DNA of 64,000 nucleotides from Collinsella sp. (GCA_018376905.1 JAHAAK010000004.1:1-64000), one strand, 5' to 3'; shown: positions 24,870-34,207, counted from the first letter of the stretch. The notes: generated from the letters alone by a model not told the origin. Numbers and translations: made by a program.

Positions 24870-26306
24870 ATGCGCAAAGTCCCGACCAATAACCAGCACC
24901 TGTTCTACCAACCGAAGGACGTGTGGGTGGGAGACGTCATGCCCTTCGGCAAGGACGGCACGTTCTATCTATACCACCAGCGTGACACGCGCGACCCCGC
25001 TCCGCTTGCCGAAGGACAGCCCTTTGGGTGGTCGCTCGCGACCACCCAGGACTTCGTGACGTACCAGGAACACGGAACGGCGATCCCCCACGGCGGAGAA
25101 GACGACCAAGACCAGTTTATCTACGCCGGAACCGTTTACGAGGCAAAAGGGGAGGTACGCGCTTTCTATACCGGGTTCAACCGCAACTACCTGCGAGAAG
25201 GCAAAACGTCCCAGGTGCTCATGCAGGCGAAGGCCTGCTCGGATGATTATGCGACGTGGAAAAAGACGGGCGTTGCAGTAGAGCTCACGCCTCAGCCAGG
25301 ATACGATGGGCGCAACTGGCGCGACCCTTTCGTAATATGGGATGACGACCGGAAGGAATACCTCCTCGTACTGGGCACGCGTAAGGGAGACGACCCCTCC
25401 AAAACCCTCCAAACTGGCAGGCTCGTTCACTTTACGTCGAAGGACCTCGAGCACTGGCAGTTCAAGGGCGACTTCTGGGCCCCCGGCCTCTACACCATGT
25501 TCGAAATGCCAGACATTTTTAAAATTGGCGATTGGTGGTACCTGGTCTACTCTGAGTACAGCGACGAGAACAAGATCGTCTACCGCATGAGCCGCGATCT
25601 CTACGGTCCGTGGGAGAAGCCGAGAGATGACGCCTTCGACGGGAGGGCGTATTACGCCGGACGGACCGCCTTCGACGGATCGCGCAGGATTCTGTCCGGC
25701 TGGGTCCCCACGCGCGAGAACGACGATGACCGGGCCAACTGGCTTTGGGGTGGCTCGTTTATGCCCCATGAGGTGTACCAGCGCCCCAATGGCACCCTCG
25801 GCGTTCGCCCTCCCCAAAGCATAAAGGATGCGTTCGAGTGCCCTGATGCCGTCCCGGATATCGAGCTTCGCGGAGACCACGAACGAACGGAGTGCGTAAT
25901 CACCGAAAACGCAGGCGAGATCTTCTGCTTCGAGGCAGACGTGACGTTCAGGGACGCTTGCGACTTCTCAATTCGAGCCTACAAGAATCTCGAGACCGAC
26001 GAGTCGTACGAATACCGCTTCGACCTCGACGCGAATCGGCTCTCGTTCGACAAGAGCCCCTGTTACAAGTGGTTCCGCGTAATGGATAAGGGGCTTTGGA
26101 GGCCAGTCTGGCTCGAGTCCGGGCGTTCTTACCACCTGCAGCTCATCGTTGACGACAACATCCTCGTCCTCTACCTCGACGGTACCGCACTCACGACACG
26201 CGTCTGCGAGAAGTTCGGCCACTCGCTTGCTGTTACGGTAACGAATGGCGAACTCAAACTGTCCAACATAGCCTTGGCGAAGGGGCTGCGCGAACAGGAA
26301 AAGTAA
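24870..26306 (+). CDS. GH32-like fructosidase, cytosolic
   Basis: A 478-residue glycoside hydrolase with the GH32 layout: a five-bladed propeller (1-320) and a C-terminal beta-sandwich (about 340-475). The nucleophile motif is VGDVMPF (Asp22) instead of the usual WMNDPNG. The transition-state stabiliser is in NWRDPFV (Asp near 152), and the acid/base is Glu212 in EMPDIF. There is no signal peptide, so it acts on sugars already inside, probably phosphorylated fructosides delivered by the PTS encoded just upstream. TAAGGAGGA precedes ATG 24870. The exact substrate (levan or inulin oligomer, difructose anhydride, sucrose) cannot be read from the sequence. Confidence 0.85.
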   Translation: MRKVPTNNQHLFYQPKDVWVGDVMPFGKDGTFYLYHQRDTRDPAPLAEGQPFGWSLATTQDFVTYQEHGTAIPHGGEDDQDQFIYAGTVYEAKGEVRAFYTGFNRNYLREGKTSQVLMQAKACSDDYATWKKTGVAVELTPQPGYDGRNWRDPFVIWDDDRKEYLLVLGTRKGDDPSKTLQTGRLVHFTSKDLEHWQFKGDFWAPGLYTMFEMPDIFKIGDWWYLVYSEYSDENKIVYRMSRDLYGPWEKPRDDAFDGRAYYAGRTAFDGSRRILSGWVPTRENDDDRANWLWGGSFMPHEVYQRPNGTLGVRPPQSIKDAFECPDAVPDIELRGDHERTECVITENAGEIFCFEADVTFRDACDFSIRAYKNLETDESYEYRFDLDANRLSFDKSPCYKWFRVMDKGLWRPVWLESGRSYHLQLIVDDNILVLYLDGTALTTRVCEKFGHSLAVTVTNGELKLSNIALAKGLREQEK

Positions 26307-26854
26307 GCCAGTGAACCTCGTCGCCACAGCGACTCCCCCAGCAAAACACGCGAACAACGGGTCCGGCCGCATTCCGGCGACCGGACCCGTCCTGTGCCCT
26401 GATGGCACATGGCCCCGGGCTGCCGACAGCGAGGCGGCCTTAGGGGCCTCGCCTACAGATTCCTGAGTGCGTCGACGAGGGAGACCTTGCCCGCGGTGAC
26501 CTCGTCGGCCTGCTTGATGACCTTTGCGGGCACGACGGCCACCACAGCGCCGGCGGCAGAGCCGATTCGAGCGATGTGGTCAGAGACGGAGCGAACGGCG
26601 AGCCGCTTGCCGACAGGGAGGCAGTCAAAGGTGGCAAAGCGCACTCCTACGGTTGGGATACGCCCGTGAGGCGCTCGGCGGACAGCGCTGTTGCCGCTCG
26701 CTGTGTCGAGCGCAGGTGTCGAGAAGTTGCCATATGTCACTACAGATGTATCATGGAGTGCCGAAGTTCACGTGCCCGTGACAAAACGCGGGCGCCAACC
26801 CGTCCCGAGCACCACCCCGCCCGTAAGGTGTGGGACGAAAGGAGGACCAGCCGC
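26307..26854. other. intergenic region with hairpin, gene remnant and levR promoter
   Basis: A 10-bp perfect hairpin (ACGGGTCCGG / CCGGACCCGT, 26357-26390) may end the PTS operon transcript. On the minus strand, 26453-26590 encodes an orphan C-terminal segment (VPAKVIKQADEVTAGKVSLV, then DALRNL and stop) of an unrecognised protein. From 26655 the sequence is the levR promoter region, duplicated at 21825-22017. Confidence 0.5.
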
Positions 26855-29608
26855 ATGAACATCCCCGAGACACAGAAAGACCTGCTTGCCTACCTCGATC
26901 GCATCACGCGCGAGCTTGGCAGCACGCGGGGCGGGCGCATCCAGAACCGTCTCGACCACTTCACCACGGCATCTATAACCGACTCGCTCGCCATCTCGCG
27001 CAGCCTGGCAAGTCAGTATCTCAACGAGCTCGTGCGCGCTGGCCTCGTGGTGAAAGCAGGGGCACGACCGGTGTGCTACTTCCACCGCCGCTCCCTCGAA
27101 CGCTTCTTCCAGTCTCGCATTGAGCGTAGCACCTACCCTTCGGTCGAGCAGCTCTTCGCCACGCTCGGAAACGGCGAGCGACTCGACTTCGACCGCGCAA
27201 TCGGTCACGAGCTGAGCCTTGCGCCCTGCATCAGCCAGCTCTGCGCCGCGCTCAAGTACCCGCCAGCTGGCCTGCCCATCCTGCTCTGTGGCGCCTCGGG
27301 AACCGGCAAGGGTCTACTCGCCGAACTTGCCCTCGAATACGGCAAGAACGTCGGCGTCCTGCAGCAGGAAGCCAAGCTTGTGAGCATCGACTGCTCGCAT
27401 TACGCAGACGATGCCCGCGCGCTCACTCACGACCTGTGCGCAGATGGCGGGCCTGCAGATCGGGCGAGCGGCGGCATCGTTTATCTCAAGGACGTCGACG
27501 CCCTCTCACCCGCTGCCCAGGACGCGCTCTTGGAGTGGGCCTCCGCACAGGCGGGCGCCATTGTGCCAGCCCCTGCTGTGCGCCTTATCTTTGCCACCTC
27601 AAACGAGGCAGACAGTACCGAGTGCCGCAGCCTCACGCGTCGCATCCCCATGTCCGCCCAGGTGCCGTCTCTGCGCGAGCGCACCCAGGAGGAGCGTGAG
27701 GAACTGACTCTCCACTTCCTCAAGGAGGAGGGCCGACGCATAGGACGCGACATCCTCATAAGTCGCGGAGCCTTCCGAGCCCTCGCCGGCACCAACTTCG
27801 AGGAGAACGTACGCGGCCTGCGCGACTGCATCACCAACTGTTGCGCCGAGGCCTATCTAGACACGAAGGGTGACAGCCTGGAGATTCGCACCTACCAGCT
27901 TCCCTCCGCAATCCTTGCCGGCTCCGCACTCGAGCGCAGCGAGAACGACATGCAGCTCATCGACACCACCCGGAGTATCCAAAGCCAGGCGGACGACCGC
28001 GCACGGCATGTACTCGACGCCATGCTGGAGCCATACGAGAGCTATCGCGAAGGCACGCTTGATGGGGGCGCGTGCAGCGCTCAGCTGGTGGAGCGAGCCC
28101 GCGACCTCGAGGACTACCTGGCGTTCGGGCAAAACCCGGGCCGCTCGAAGTCCGACGCATACGAGCAGATCGCCGACAGCGTCGTCACTTCCGTGAACGA
28201 ACTCTACTCGATCGATTTGTCCCGAAAGAGCTCGCATCTAATCGCCCAGGGCATCTGCCTCCAGCTGTGGCCGCCCGCAAGCCTCTCGCGTTGGAAGAGC
28301 TCCCATGCAAGCGAGCTTTCCGGCATGCGCGGCGTCGTGGCCCAGCGCAACCGCTTTGCCGTTACTGTCTGCGCCTGCATCGCTGATGAACTCAAGGCCA
28401 CGCTCGGCATCGCACTCGACGATCTCACGTGTCTGCTCGTCCTTGCGCATGCGGCACTCGCACTCGACCCGTCTAAGCGTCGTCGGAGCGTCGGTATCGT
28501 CCTCAGTCATGGCTACTCGACCGCCACGAGCATCGCCGACGCCGCCAATCGGATTCTTGACACGAGGGTCTTCGAGGCCATCGACATGCCCTACGACCAG
28601 AAGGTTACGGACGTCGCTGTTCCTCTTCAGCAAATCATCGACCGCTTCTCCTACGCAGACGAGGTCGTCATCCTCGTGGACATGGGATCGCTCCAGGATA
28701 TTTATAAGAGTATGGAATCCACCTCCGGCATGACGCTCGGCATCATCAACAACGCCTCTACCGGCCTTGCGGTGGAGGTTGGCGCCGGACTTATCGCGGG
28801 TCGCTCCGTGCGAGAGGTTCTCGACGATGCTGCGGCAGCTTGCACCTGTAATTATCACATCGTGGCGCGCAACGCCCGACCGGACGCGATTGTCTTCTGC
28901 TCCGAAGGCGGACTTGACGCAGCTGCGCGGATCCGCGATCTCGTGGCGCAGAGCCTGCCTGGCGAGTCCCCCGCGCGGCTTGTCGCCGTTGACTGGCGGC
29001 AGCTCGCCAATAACGGATCTGAGGATGCCGCCTTCTCCCAGTACAACGTGCGCTCGGTCATCGGCACGGACAATCCGCACGCCGATGGAGTCCCGTTCAT
29101 TTCGCTCGAGGAACTCATCGCCGGCGAAGGAACGGCCCAGATAGACCGCGCCTTCGCACGCTTGCTCGACGCTGACAGCTTGCGCACGTTCCACCAGAAT
29201 CTCGTCAAGAACATGACCCTCAGGAACGTGGTCGAGTCCATCACAATCCTTAACCCCAACAAGCTCTTCGGCGAAATCGAGAGTGCCGCAGAGCGGCTCC
29301 AGCAGCTCACCGGAGACGTGATTGGCGCTCGTGTGAGCATGGGGCTCTACGTGCACCTGTGTTGTCTCGTGGAGCGCCTCGTGACCAGAAGCCCCATCGA
29401 GAACTACGCAGACGAGCAGCGCTTCGCCAATGAACACAACGATTTCGTCGAGGCATTCCGCACGAGCTTCTCTGACATTTCCGCCCATTACCACGTGGAG
29501 GTCCCCGTCACGGAGATCGCCTACGCATACGACTACATCAATTCCCGGCATGCCCCGCGCAGGCAGGCCACGCCGAACGATGGGCCCGCGGCTCAGCAGG
29601 ACGAGTGA
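26855..29608 (+). CDS. levR: LevR/ManR-type PTS operon regulator
   Basis: A 917-residue multidomain activator. Residues 1-80 form a winged helix (ASITDSLAISRSLASQYLNE). An AAA+ domain follows, with Walker A GASGTGKG near 146 and a GIVYLKDVDAL Walker B near 210. The sigma-54-contacting GAFTGA loop is not visible, so it may not work as a classical bacterial enhancer-binding protein. Next come a PRD-like region (about 390-500), an EIIA-Man-like domain with IVLSHGYSTATS (His552), and a C-terminal PRD (about 790-890). Phosphorylation at these His residues by HPr and EIIB would couple activity to sugar flux. ATG 26855 follows AAAGGAGGA. It lies downstream of the operon it probably controls, and a collapsed copy of the gene lies upstream. 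Confidence 0.9.
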   Translation: MNIPETQKDLLAYLDRITRELGSTRGGRIQNRLDHFTTASITDSLAISRSLASQYLNELVRAGLVVKAGARPVCYFHRRSLERFFQSRIERSTYPSVEQLFATLGNGERLDFDRAIGHELSLAPCISQLCAALKYPPAGLPILLCGASGTGKGLLAELALEYGKNVGVLQQEAKLVSIDCSHYADDARALTHDLCADGGPADRASGGIVYLKDVDALSPAAQDALLEWASAQAGAIVPAPAVRLIFATSNEADSTECRSLTRRIPMSAQVPSLRERTQEEREELTLHFLKEEGRRIGRDILISRGAFRALAGTNFEENVRGLRDCITNCCAEAYLDTKGDSLEIRTYQLPSAILAGSALERSENDMQLIDTTRSIQSQADDRARHVLDAMLEPYESYREGTLDGGACSAQLVERARDLEDYLAFGQNPGRSKSDAYEQIADSVVTSVNELYSIDLSRKSSHLIAQGICLQLWPPASLSRWKSSHASELSGMRGVVAQRNRFAVTVCACIADELKATLGIALDDLTCLLVLAHAALALDPSKRRRSVGIVLSHGYSTATSIADAANRILDTRVFEAIDMPYDQKVTDVAVPLQQIIDRFSYADEVVILVDMGSLQDIYKSMESTSGMTLGIINNASTGLAVEVGAGLIAGRSVREVLDDAAAACTCNYHIVARNARPDAIVFCSEGGLDAAARIRDLVAQSLPGESPARLVAVDWRQLANNGSEDAAFSQYNVRSVIGTDNPHADGVPFISLEELIAGEGTAQIDRAFARLLDADSLRTFHQNLVKNMTLRNVVESITILNPNKLFGEIESAAERLQQLTGDVIGARVSMGLYVHLCCLVERLVTRSPIENYADEQRFANEHNDFVEAFRTSFSDISAHYHVEVPVTEIAYAYDYINSRHAPRRQATPNDGPAAQQDE

Positions 29609-29654
29609 CGCGCCTCGCAAGCAAAGGAAGGAAGCCAACATCACACGAGCATCA

Positions 29655-29795
29655 TCGATCGCTGCGTGCAAGGCGGCGGGCCTCACCGTGTTCGCCAAGC
29701 GCGAGGAGCGTTTTGGTTTTTCGCAAGCAAATGCGGACGAAATCAGCGACCAGATTCCCGATCCGCTCAAACATGCAGGGCCCCTATGTGTTTAA
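29655..29795 (+). pseudogene. C-terminal remnant of a HAD-family hydrolase
   Basis: An open stretch encodes SIAACKAAGLTVFAKREERF then GFSQANADEISDQI, which matches the end of beta-phosphoglucomutase-like HAD phosphatases (the AKAAGLTV segment after motif IV). It is joined directly to a copy of the EIIB gene leader (AAGGAAGGAAGCCAACATCA, as at 22250), so this is a rearrangement junction. No start or catalytic motifs are present. Confidence 0.6.
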
Positions 29796-29862
29796 CCTCA
29801 TTTTTCCGTGTGCGGTAGAATGGAGTCGTTGAGATCGCGAACGCCTTAAAGGGAGAGTTTTT

Positions 29863-30597
29863 GTGGATGCGCATCTGGATGGGGGCTCTTCCGCCCCGCT
29901 GTATCAACAGGTGCTCGATTTGCTTAAGAGCGATATCGAACAGGGGACATATCCCGTTGACTCGCAGATTCCAACGGAACTTGAGCTTTCTAAGATGTAC
30001 GGCGTGGGAAGGGTCACGGTTCGCCGCGCAATAGAGGAGCTTGTGGGCGAGGGGTATCTCACCAAGCGGCAGGGGCGTGGTACGTTTGTGACCGCGACAA
30101 AGATAATTCGCAAGGTGCATCAGAAGGACGATGTTCAGAGTTTTACCCAAGCATGCGCTGAAAACGGCATGAAGGCGGGCGCTCGCGTCGTTGCCCGCAA
30201 GACCGTTGCCGCCGATCGCGACCTCGCTTCTTTCTTTGGCTTGGATGAAGGCTCTGACCTCATCTTGGTCTCACGCGTGCGTACCGCAGACGGCGTGCCG
30301 GTCCTGTTCGAGAACAACTACTATCCTGTCGATGGATTCGAATTTCTCAAAGATATCGGTCTCTCCAATTGTTCGATATTCGAGGCCGTGGGGGAGCGTA
30401 CGGGTAGGTATCCCTGCTCGTCCGATCCCTGCAGGCTGGAGATCGCCCGTGCGGGAATTGATGCCGCCCGCGAGCTCAAGGTCCCAGTAGGGGAGCCGCT
30501 GTTCTTCATGAACGCGGGCTTTCTCGATTCCAACGGAGAGCGCTTCTGCTATGGCAGACAGTACTACGTGGGTTCGCGCTACAGCTTCGATATCTAG
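29863..30597 (+). CDS. frlR: GntR/HutC-family regulator, probable FrlR
   Basis: A 244-residue repressor. The N-terminal winged helix is typical of GntR (PLYQQVLDLLKSDIEQGTYP, then GVGRVTVRRAIEELVGEGYL and RQGRGTFV). The C-terminal UTRA ligand-binding domain (about 85-240) ends with the usual YGRQYYVGSRYSF pattern. The start is GTG 29863; the only purine-rich run upstream is GGGAGAG. It is followed on the same strand by a carrier and three fructoselysine enzymes, so the ligand is likely an Amadori compound such as fructoselysine 6-phosphate. The direct repeats at 30670 and 30720 are its candidate operators. The promoter hexamer TAGAAT lies at about 29816. Confidence 0.88.
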   Translation: MDAHLDGGSSAPLYQQVLDLLKSDIEQGTYPVDSQIPTELELSKMYGVGRVTVRRAIEELVGEGYLTKRQGRGTFVTATKIIRKVHQKDDVQSFTQACAENGMKAGARVVARKTVAADRDLASFFGLDEGSDLILVSRVRTADGVPVLFENNYYPVDGFEFLKDIGLSNCSIFEAVGERTGRYPCSSDPCRLEIARAGIDAARELKVPVGEPLFFMNAGFLDSNGERFCYGRQYYVGSRYSFDI

Positions 30598-30669
30598 CGG
30601 CTCTGTCTCACACAGCGCTGTTCTCGTATTGCCGCGGCAGGTCCGTTTAGCGCGTAAAAGTTACCACTT

Positions 30670-30740
30670 ATAGAACAACCTAATATGTTTCTTGACCGAC
30701 GCCTTCATGCAGGTTATACATAGAACAACCTAAGATGTTT
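30670..30740 (+). promoter_or_regulatory. frl promoter flanked by two operator repeats
   Basis: Two 21-bp direct repeats (ATAGAACAACCTAA then T/G then ATGTTT) start at 30670 and 30720. Between them lies a promoter: TTGACC (30692) and TATACA (30715), 17 bp apart. One repeat abuts the -35, the other begins at the end of the -10. Each repeat contains AACA...TGTT dyad halves. This is a classical repression layout for the GntR regulator upstream. Confidence 0.75.
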
Positions 30741-30794
30741 GCCTATACGTGAAGGATTTTTGGCAAGCATCGTTGCTCTGGCAGGAGGTTAAGA

Positions 30795-32258
30795 ATGTCG
30801 GATGCCAAACAGGAGAAGCCCAAGCGCAGATTCCATCTCCAGCTTCCCCATGTGTACACCATCGCGTTCATGCTGATCGTGTTCTTCGCGGTGCTCACAT
30901 GGATCGTCCCATCGGGTCAGTTCGACCGCCAGACCATTCAGACGGCCGCGGGCGAGCGAGAAGTCGCCGTAGCCGGAACGTACCAAGAGGTCGACAAGGT
31001 CTACACCGATTCGGAGACGGGGGAGACCGTCGATCTGCGACAGGGCATCGATGCCGTCCTGCAGGCTCCCGCCAAGGGCATTCAGGCTGCGGCCGATGTC
31101 GTCGCGTTCGTCCTGCTGATCGGCGGATCGTTCGCCATCGTCACCAAGACCAACGCCCTAAACGCCGGCATGAGCCGCGTGATCAAGAAGCTGAAGAACA
31201 AGGACATCTTGATCATCCCCATCTCCATGATCCTGCTCTCGATCTGCGGCACCACGTTCGGCATGTCCGAGGAGGCGCTGCCGTTCTACGCGATCTTCAT
31301 CCCCATCATGCTGAGCATCGGGTATGACTCCATGACCGCGTTCATCATCTGCTTCCTCGGCCCCAACCTTGGTTACTGCGCATCCACTATTGATCCTTTC
31401 AACGTGCTGATCGCCCAGGGCGTTATCGGCATCGAGGGAAATCCCCAGCTTTGGCTCCGCGCCATCCTGTGGGTCATCTTCACCGCCGCGGGCATTTTCT
31501 GGGCCATGCGCTACGCGCGCCGCGTCAAGCTCGATCCCAAGTCCTCCATCACCTATGAGGACGATAAGCAGAAGCGCATCGAGTTCTCTGTCACCGATGC
31601 TTCTATCGAAGAGGAGTTCACGCTTCGCCACAAGCTCGTCCTCATTGATTTCGCGGTCGGCATGGGCGTTATCGTGTGGGGCCTCGTTACCCAGGGCTGG
31701 TATATGGACGAGATCTCCATGGTGTTCCTGGCCATGGGCCTTCTTGCCGGCATACTCGGCGGCCTGGACGAGAAGACCATTGCGGAGGAGTTCGTCCGCG
31801 GAATCGCCGACTTCGCCTACGCAGCCTGCATCATCGGCATCGCCCGCGGCATCCTGGTCGTCGCAGAGGGCGGAATGATCATCGACTCTATTCTTAACTG
31901 GCTCGTCGGACTCCTTGCGGGCGCTCCGTCCTTCATCTATACCACCTTCATGTACATCGTCCTCGGCCTGCTTTCGCTGCTGGTTCCTTCCAGCTCCGGC
32001 CTCGCTGCACTCACCATGCCCGTCATGGGCCCGCTGACCGAGCTTATGGGCCTCAATCCCGAGGCTGCCGTCACCGCTCTGCAGTTCGCGAACCAGACCG
32101 TCAACACCATCAGCCCCGTTGCGGGCATGACCGTCGCGGGTCTTGCCGTGGCGAAGATCTCCTTCGGGCAATGGTGGAAGACCATCTGGAAGTTCTTTAT
32201 CTTCATGGTTCTGTTCGGATTGGTCGCGACTGTGATTTCCGGCCTACTGCCGATGTAG
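30795..32258 (+). CDS. YfcC/DcuC-like carrier, probable Amadori-compound transporter
   Basis: A 487-residue membrane protein with about twelve hydrophobic segments, of the YfcC/ArcD/AbgT-like anion or amino acid carrier superfamily. Family features include FAVLTWIVPSGQFDRQ near residue 35, GTTFGMSEEALPFYAIFIP near 150, and two re-entrant-type segments (LGPNLGYCASTIDPFN near 190 and LVPSSSGLAALTMPVMGPL near 395). A charged loop of about 60 residues separates the halves. Because it lies between the GntR gene and frlC/B/D, it probably imports fructoselysine or a related glycated amino acid, replacing the FrlA permease of E. coli. AGGAGGT precedes ATG 30795. The substrate is inferred from context only. 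Confidence 0.8.
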   Translation: MSDAKQEKPKRRFHLQLPHVYTIAFMLIVFFAVLTWIVPSGQFDRQTIQTAAGEREVAVAGTYQEVDKVYTDSETGETVDLRQGIDAVLQAPAKGIQAAADVVAFVLLIGGSFAIVTKTNALNAGMSRVIKKLKNKDILIIPISMILLSICGTTFGMSEEALPFYAIFIPIMLSIGYDSMTAFIICFLGPNLGYCASTIDPFNVLIAQGVIGIEGNPQLWLRAILWVIFTAAGIFWAMRYARRVKLDPKSSITYEDDKQKRIEFSVTDASIEEEFTLRHKLVLIDFAVGMGVIVWGLVTQGWYMDEISMVFLAMGLLAGILGGLDEKTIAEEFVRGIADFAYAACIIGIARGILVVAEGGMIIDSILNWLVGLLAGAPSFIYTTFMYIVLGLLSLLVPSSSGLAALTMPVMGPLTELMGLNPEAAVTALQFANQTVNTISPVAGMTVAGLAVAKISFGQWWKTIWKFFIFMVLFGLVATVISGLLPM

Positions 32259-32270
32259 GAGGTGCCCAGC

Positions 32271-33128
32271 ATGGATTTAAGCGCTTCCACACCCCGTCTG
32301 CGTCGCGAGCAGGTCGCCGGCATGAACATTCACTACATCATGTGGTCGCTCGATTACTTCCTTGATGCCCAGCAGCGCCTTGGCTTCAAAACCATCGAGC
32401 TTTGGGCGGCCGAGCCGCACGTGACGCTGGACCACACGGGGTATTTCGAGGCCGACGAGCTTCGCCGCAAGATCGAGTCCCGCGGACTCTCCGTGAGCTC
32501 CCTGTGTCCGGAGAACGTGGTGTATCCGTGGCAGTACGCTGCCAGAAAGCCCCTCCACGCGCAGCGGAGCCTCGCTTACTTTAAGCACGGCATCGAGCTC
32601 GCCGAGGTGCTCGGCGCCCCGTATATGTCCATCAACTCCGGTTGGGGCGATTGGGACGAGGACCGCGAGGAGGCTTGGAAGCGCTCTGCCGAGCACTTGG
32701 CGATTCTTGCGGACTATGCCGGCGAGCACGGCGTGACCCTCTGCATGGAGAGCCTGAGGCCGGAAGAGAGCAACTTGGTGGTTACACTCGCGGACGCCAG
32801 GCGCATGCTTGACCAAGTAGCCAGCCCGCACCTTACTCCAATGGTGGACACTACCGCTATGGGAGTCGCCGGCGAGAGCCTTGAAGAGTGGTTTGCCGAG
32901 TTTGGCGATGGTGCCATAAGGAACATGCGCTTCATTGATGGCGACCCATATGGCCATCTGGTTTGGGGCGATGGAAAGCACAGTATGGACGATTTCGTAC
33001 GCGTCCTCAACGCGCATGGGTTCGAGGGCTATCTTGGCCAGGAGATCACCGATGGAAGGTATTTCGATGATCCCGCAGCAGCGGACCGGCACAACATGGA
33101 CGCCTTCGAGAGGTATTTTGTCGACTAG
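32271..33128 (+). CDS. frlC: FrlC-like sugar 3-epimerase
   Basis: A 285-residue TIM-barrel isomerase/epimerase. It resembles E. coli FrlC, which interconverts fructoselysine and psicoselysine. Visible features are the strand GFKTIELWAAEPHV (metal/substrate side), the ESLRPEESNLV segment with the catalytic Glu near residue 160, PMVDTTAMG with a metal Asp near 200, RNMRFIDGDPYGH near 225, and the final Glu in YLGQEIT. ATG 32271 follows AGGAGGTG and lies 12 nt after the carrier stop, so the genes are co-transcribed. Confidence 0.85.
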   Translation: MDLSASTPRLRREQVAGMNIHYIMWSLDYFLDAQQRLGFKTIELWAAEPHVTLDHTGYFEADELRRKIESRGLSVSSLCPENVVYPWQYAARKPLHAQRSLAYFKHGIELAEVLGAPYMSINSGWGDWDEDREEAWKRSAEHLAILADYAGEHGVTLCMESLRPEESNLVVTLADARRMLDQVASPHLTPMVDTTAMGVAGESLEEWFAEFGDGAIRNMRFIDGDPYGHLVWGDGKHSMDDFVRVLNAHGFEGYLGQEITDGRYFDDPAAADRHNMDAFERYFVD

Positions 33129-33191
33129 CGCGTAGCTCCCATTCGCGTGGGGAAGTCAACACGCTTGACGAGAAGACTCGCAGTAAACGTT

Positions 33192-33207
33192 GGCGGATTC
33201 GTCCGCC
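33192..33207 (+). promoter_or_regulatory. UUCG-tetraloop hairpin before frlB
   Basis: GGCGGA-TTCG-TCCGCC, a very stable 6-bp stem with a UUCG loop, 13 nt before the AAAGGAAG ribosome site of frlB. It may mark an mRNA processing or stability point inside the operon. Confidence 0.55.
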
Positions 33208-33228
33208 GTATCGAAAGGAAGAATAACA

Positions 33229-34197
33229 ATGAACGCACATGATCTTATCGCCGACGCAATCGCTGAAAAGGGCGGTTTCGATAGCGTCTTCTGGGTTGCC
33301 TGCGGCGGCTCCCTCATCGACCTGCTGCCCGCCCACGAGCTGCTCAAGCGCGAGGCGACTACGTTTGCCAGCGAGGCGTATACCGCCCGCGAGTTCGATA
33401 TCATGCGTCCCAAGCGCCTGGGCGAAAAGTCCCTTGTCATCGCTTGCAGCCACTCCGGCAACACCCCCGAGGTAATCGATGCGTGCTCGATCGCCAAGGC
33501 GGCGGGCGCGACCGTTATCGTGCAGACGGACAACGCGGGTTCCGGCATCGATAACGGTGAGTGGACGTGCTGGGTATATCCGTGGGGCGAGGGAGTTCCG
33601 CAGGCGGAGGTGCCCGCCGGCATCTCTTTGGCTCTCGCTTCCGAGCTCCTGGATCAGCAGGAAGGTTATGCCGACCTTGCCGACATGTACGAAGGCATCG
33701 CCAAGATGGACCAGATCCTGCCTGCAGCTCGCGAGAAGGTCAACGCCGAACTCTGCGACCGTTTTGCCGCCCTGTGCCAGGACCACAAGTTCCTGTATAT
33801 CTTGGGGTCCGGTCCCGTGTTTAGCCAGGCCTATGGCTTCGCTATCTGCTCGCTTATGGAGATGCAGTGGCAGAGCTGCGCCTATATCCACTCCGGCGAG
33901 TACTTCCACGGCCCCTTCGAGGTGACCGAGCCCGGAGTCTTCTACTTCCTGCAGATGTCTTCTAGTGAGTGCCGAGCCATGGATGAGCGCGCCCTCGCAT
34001 TCCTCGAGACCCATACCGACACTCTTATGGTGCTCGACGCCATGGAGTACGGCATGGACCAAGTACCGGCGAGCGTTCGCGCGTTCCTTGATCCAATCCT
34101 GTTCTACGCGATGAACTGTGAGCTGCGCTCCGCTCGCGGCAAGGTGTTCGACCATCACCCGGACGTGCGTCGTTACATGGGCATCGAGAAGTACTAG
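33229..34197 (+). CDS. frlB: fructoselysine-6-phosphate deglycase FrlB
   Basis: A 322-residue protein with two SIS (sugar isomerase) domains. It splits fructoselysine 6-phosphate into glucose 6-phosphate and lysine. SIS1 has CGGSLIDLLPA near residue 25 and ACSHSGNTPEVID near 78. SIS2 has YILGSGPVFSQAYGFA near 190, and the active-site motif HSGEYFHGPFEV near 222 is characteristic of FrlB. The C-terminus RRYMGIEKY also fits. ATG 33229 is preceded by AAAGGAAG; an in-frame ATG at 33190 would read through the hairpin. It lies in the middle of the frl operon. Confidence 0.93.
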   Translation: MNAHDLIADAIAEKGGFDSVFWVACGGSLIDLLPAHELLKREATTFASEAYTAREFDIMRPKRLGEKSLVIACSHSGNTPEVIDACSIAKAAGATVIVQTDNAGSGIDNGEWTCWVYPWGEGVPQAEVPAGISLALASELLDQQEGYADLADMYEGIAKMDQILPAAREKVNAELCDRFAALCQDHKFLYILGSGPVFSQAYGFAICSLMEMQWQSCAYIHSGEYFHGPFEVTEPGVFYFLQMSSSECRAMDERALAFLETHTDTLMVLDAMEYGMDQVPASVRAFLDPILFYAMNCELRSARGKVFDHHPDVRRYMGIEKY

Positions 34198-34207
34198 CGA
34201 TTTTAAA

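Noticed and set aside
26576..26854. 93-codon N-terminal extension of LevR
   Set aside because: The extension lacks a ribosome site and lies in promoter sequence duplicated at 21825-22017; AAAGGAGGA places the start at 26855.
26855..29608. LevR as a sigma-54 activator with a -24/-12 promoter
   Set aside because: I found no GAFTGA loop in the AAA domain and no convincing -24/-12 element upstream of 22272.
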